Part shown: one piece after another, positions 7,046 to 7,612 of the stretch
Layout of the letters: every line of letters begins with the position of its first letter
Numbering within the stretch: the stretch's first letter is position 1
Source of the DNA: Lachnospiraceae bacterium
GTDB lineage: Bacteria > Bacillota_A > Clostridia > Lachnospirales > Lachnospiraceae
NCBI GenBank assembly: GCA_028694115.1
Contig: JAQUUB010000159.1
Span: forward strand, 1-7,612
Direction: 5' to 3'
DNA: 7,612 nt
The notes under the pieces: generated by a model
Told to the model about the DNA's origin: nothing
Seen by the model: only the letters and a program-made list of their open reading frames with translations
Databases searched by the model: none
Program-made: the position numbers and the translations under genes

Positions 7046-7062
7046 TTCAAGAACCGCTTGAA
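7046..7062. repeat. Short dyad TTCAAG-5-CTTGAA upstream of the methyltransferase promoter
   Basis: Perfect 6-bp arms TTCAAG (7046-7051) and CTTGAA (7057-7062) flank AACCG. The dyad lies about 105 bp upstream of the predicted -35 of the methyltransferase, in DNA with no recognised gene. It could be a dimeric regulator site; the arms are short enough to occur by chance. Confidence 0.25.
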
Positions 7063-7328
7063 GGAAATCCTAAAACAAAACATCTCTATTAATATAAAAA
7101 GTGTACTATATACCTTATCCTTCTCTGCACTTTGCATTGCACTACTATAATTGCACTATCTTCGACGCAATTCGACAATTATTTCACAATGCCTTGATTG
7201 GGGTATTTAGATGCCCCGCATTGGCAACATTTCCAATTCTGATTTTATTAAAAGACACAAACTGCTCCGAATTGCAGTCTGTCATGTGGCATAATCCTGC
7301 CATAGAAAATAAGATTTGAATAAATGAC

Positions 7329-7345
7329 TGGATGCATTGCATCCA
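7329..7345. repeat. 17-bp palindrome with 8-bp arms
   Basis: TGGATGCA and TGCATCCA are perfect inverted copies around a single central T. With a one-base centre it cannot form a normal RNA hairpin, so a binding site for a dimeric DNA-binding protein is a better reading than a terminator. No gene start with convincing signals lies directly beside it. Confidence 0.4.
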
Positions 7346-7367
7346 TCTTGAATTGATTCTGCTCTTA

Positions 7368-7412
7368 CTGTCTATGTCTGCTTTCTTTCGAATAATATTG
7401 TAACATAGACAG
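7368..7412. repeat. Inverted repeat with 10-bp arms and 25-nt spacer
   Basis: CTGTCTATGT (7368-7377) is perfectly inverted as ACATAGACAG (7403-7412). It lies 22 bp from the 17-bp palindrome and about 95 bp before the probable IS end. No T-run follows on either strand, so terminator function is unlikely. It may be the remnant of a mobile-element end or a structured site. Confidence 0.35.
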
Positions 7413-7505
7413 ACTCCTTTGTGGAATATGATTTTCGACTCCACTAGTAAAGCCTAAAATGAATTCTTTAATTCCATCGCCCCTTTGGGGATGCGGACGA
7501 AAAAT

Positions 7506-7520
7506 TGGACTGTATAACCC
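7506..7520 (+). mobile_element. Possible left terminal repeat of an IS3-family element
   Basis: TGGACTGTATAACCC starts with the TG expected at IS3-family ends and lies 10 bp before the transposase ATG. IS150-like ends have a comparable TG..CTG...CCC look; that comparison is from memory. The gap to the ORF is short for this family, and the opposite end is outside the window, so the boundary is provisional. Confidence 0.3.
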
Positions 7521-7530
7521 TTGATAAAAC

Positions 7531-7612
7531 ATGCGCTATACAAAAGAACAAATATCCGCGGCACTTTTATTACTGAAAGCAACTGGATCTCCCGATAAGG
7601 TAATTCAAATAT
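7531..7612 (+). CDS. IS3-family transposase, N-terminal helix-turn-helix part (partial at right edge)
   Basis: From the ATG at 7531 the open frame reads MRYTKEQISAALLLL, then KATGSPDKVIQI, to the window end. The M.YTKEQ...A..L...TGS...V opening is typical of the helix-turn-helix DNA-binding domain of IS3-family transposases (OrfA or its single-ORF relatives), which binds the terminal repeats. No good ribosome binding site precedes it, common for poorly expressed transposases; an in-frame stop three bases upstream of the preceding codon (7525-7527) excludes a longer start. Only 27 codons are visible, so integrity and subgroup cannot be judged. It marks a mobile-element boundary next to the methyltransferase locus. 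Confidence 0.6.
   Translation, partial: MRYTKEQISAALLLLKATGSPDKVIQI

Larger units (their letters stand above)
6942..7530. other. Intergenic stretch without a recognised gene
   Basis: Between the methyltransferase promoter and the transposase start there are about 590 bp. Two overlapping opposite-strand frames occur, 7101-7319 plus (72 residues) and 7184-7444 minus (86 residues). I recognise neither; both lack a convincing ribosome binding site, and at most one could be real. The stretch also holds short dyads (7046-7062, 7329-7345, 7368-7412), a 9-nt direct repeat ATTGCACTA (7136-7144 and 7150-7158) and a small GC-rich hairpin (7480-7490). It looks like accumulated remnants at the boundary between a mobile element and the defence-type locus. 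Confidence 0.4.

Noticed and set aside
7136..7158. ATTGCACTA direct repeat (two copies) as an iteron or the beginning of an array
   Set aside because: There are only two 9-nt copies, with no regular continuation and no replication gene nearby.
7184..7444. 86-codon minus-strand frame in the upstream intergenic region
   Set aside because: It has no recognisable domain or clear ribosome binding site and overlaps an equally plausible plus-strand frame; it was noted within the intergenic entry rather than called as a gene.
7475..7493. GC-rich hairpin CCCC-TTT-GGGG with partial CAT/ATG extension as a terminator
   Set aside because: The stem is short with a bulge, and no T-run follows on either strand.

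Overview
The window is AT-rich and uses strong purine-rich ribosome binding sites, ATGA/GTGA gene overlaps and an IS3-type transposase of a kind common in Clostridia. It most likely comes from a low-GC Firmicute, plausibly a gut clostridium or Lachnospiraceae relative; that assignment is inference from composition and gene style only. No rRNA, tRNA or CRISPR array is visible.

Layout, right to left, because the main block lies on the minus strand. At the right edge (7531-7612, plus) is the start of an IS3-family transposase. About 0.6 kb of poorly coding DNA follows (6942-7530), carrying several dyads and one short unrecognised minus-strand ORF. Next is a complete C5-cytosine DNA methyltransferase (5754-6869, minus) with a recognisable promoter. 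A small plus-strand zinc-ribbon protein gene (5405-5767) sits between the methyltransferase and the next minus-strand gene. Then comes a tightly coupled block: a 1030-residue protein with two GHKL ATPase modules (2265-5357), a 618-residue receiver-like protein (412-2268) joined to it by an ATGA overlap, and a Vsr-type endonuclease gene (about 123-419) that overlaps the receiver gene by 8 nt. The Vsr gene is broken: an amber codon replaces a key tryptophan, and its 3' end is missing. At the left edge a new promoter, an operator-like dyad, a ribosome binding site and an ATG mark the start of another minus-strand gene that leaves the window.

Taken together, methyltransferase + dual-ATPase kinase-like protein + receiver + Vsr looks like a DNA-modification-linked conflict (anti-phage or self/non-self) locus rather than housekeeping Dcm/Vsr repair. 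The likely logic, which is inference, is that the methyltransferase marks host DNA, the MORC/Hsp90-like ATPase engages DNA or another signal, its C-terminal histidine-kinase-like module passes the signal to the receiver protein, and a nuclease or the receiver's unknown C-terminal region acts. In this copy the Vsr nuclease is probably dead, so the locus may be decaying, may retain a Vsr-independent role, or may persist mainly as a methylation system.
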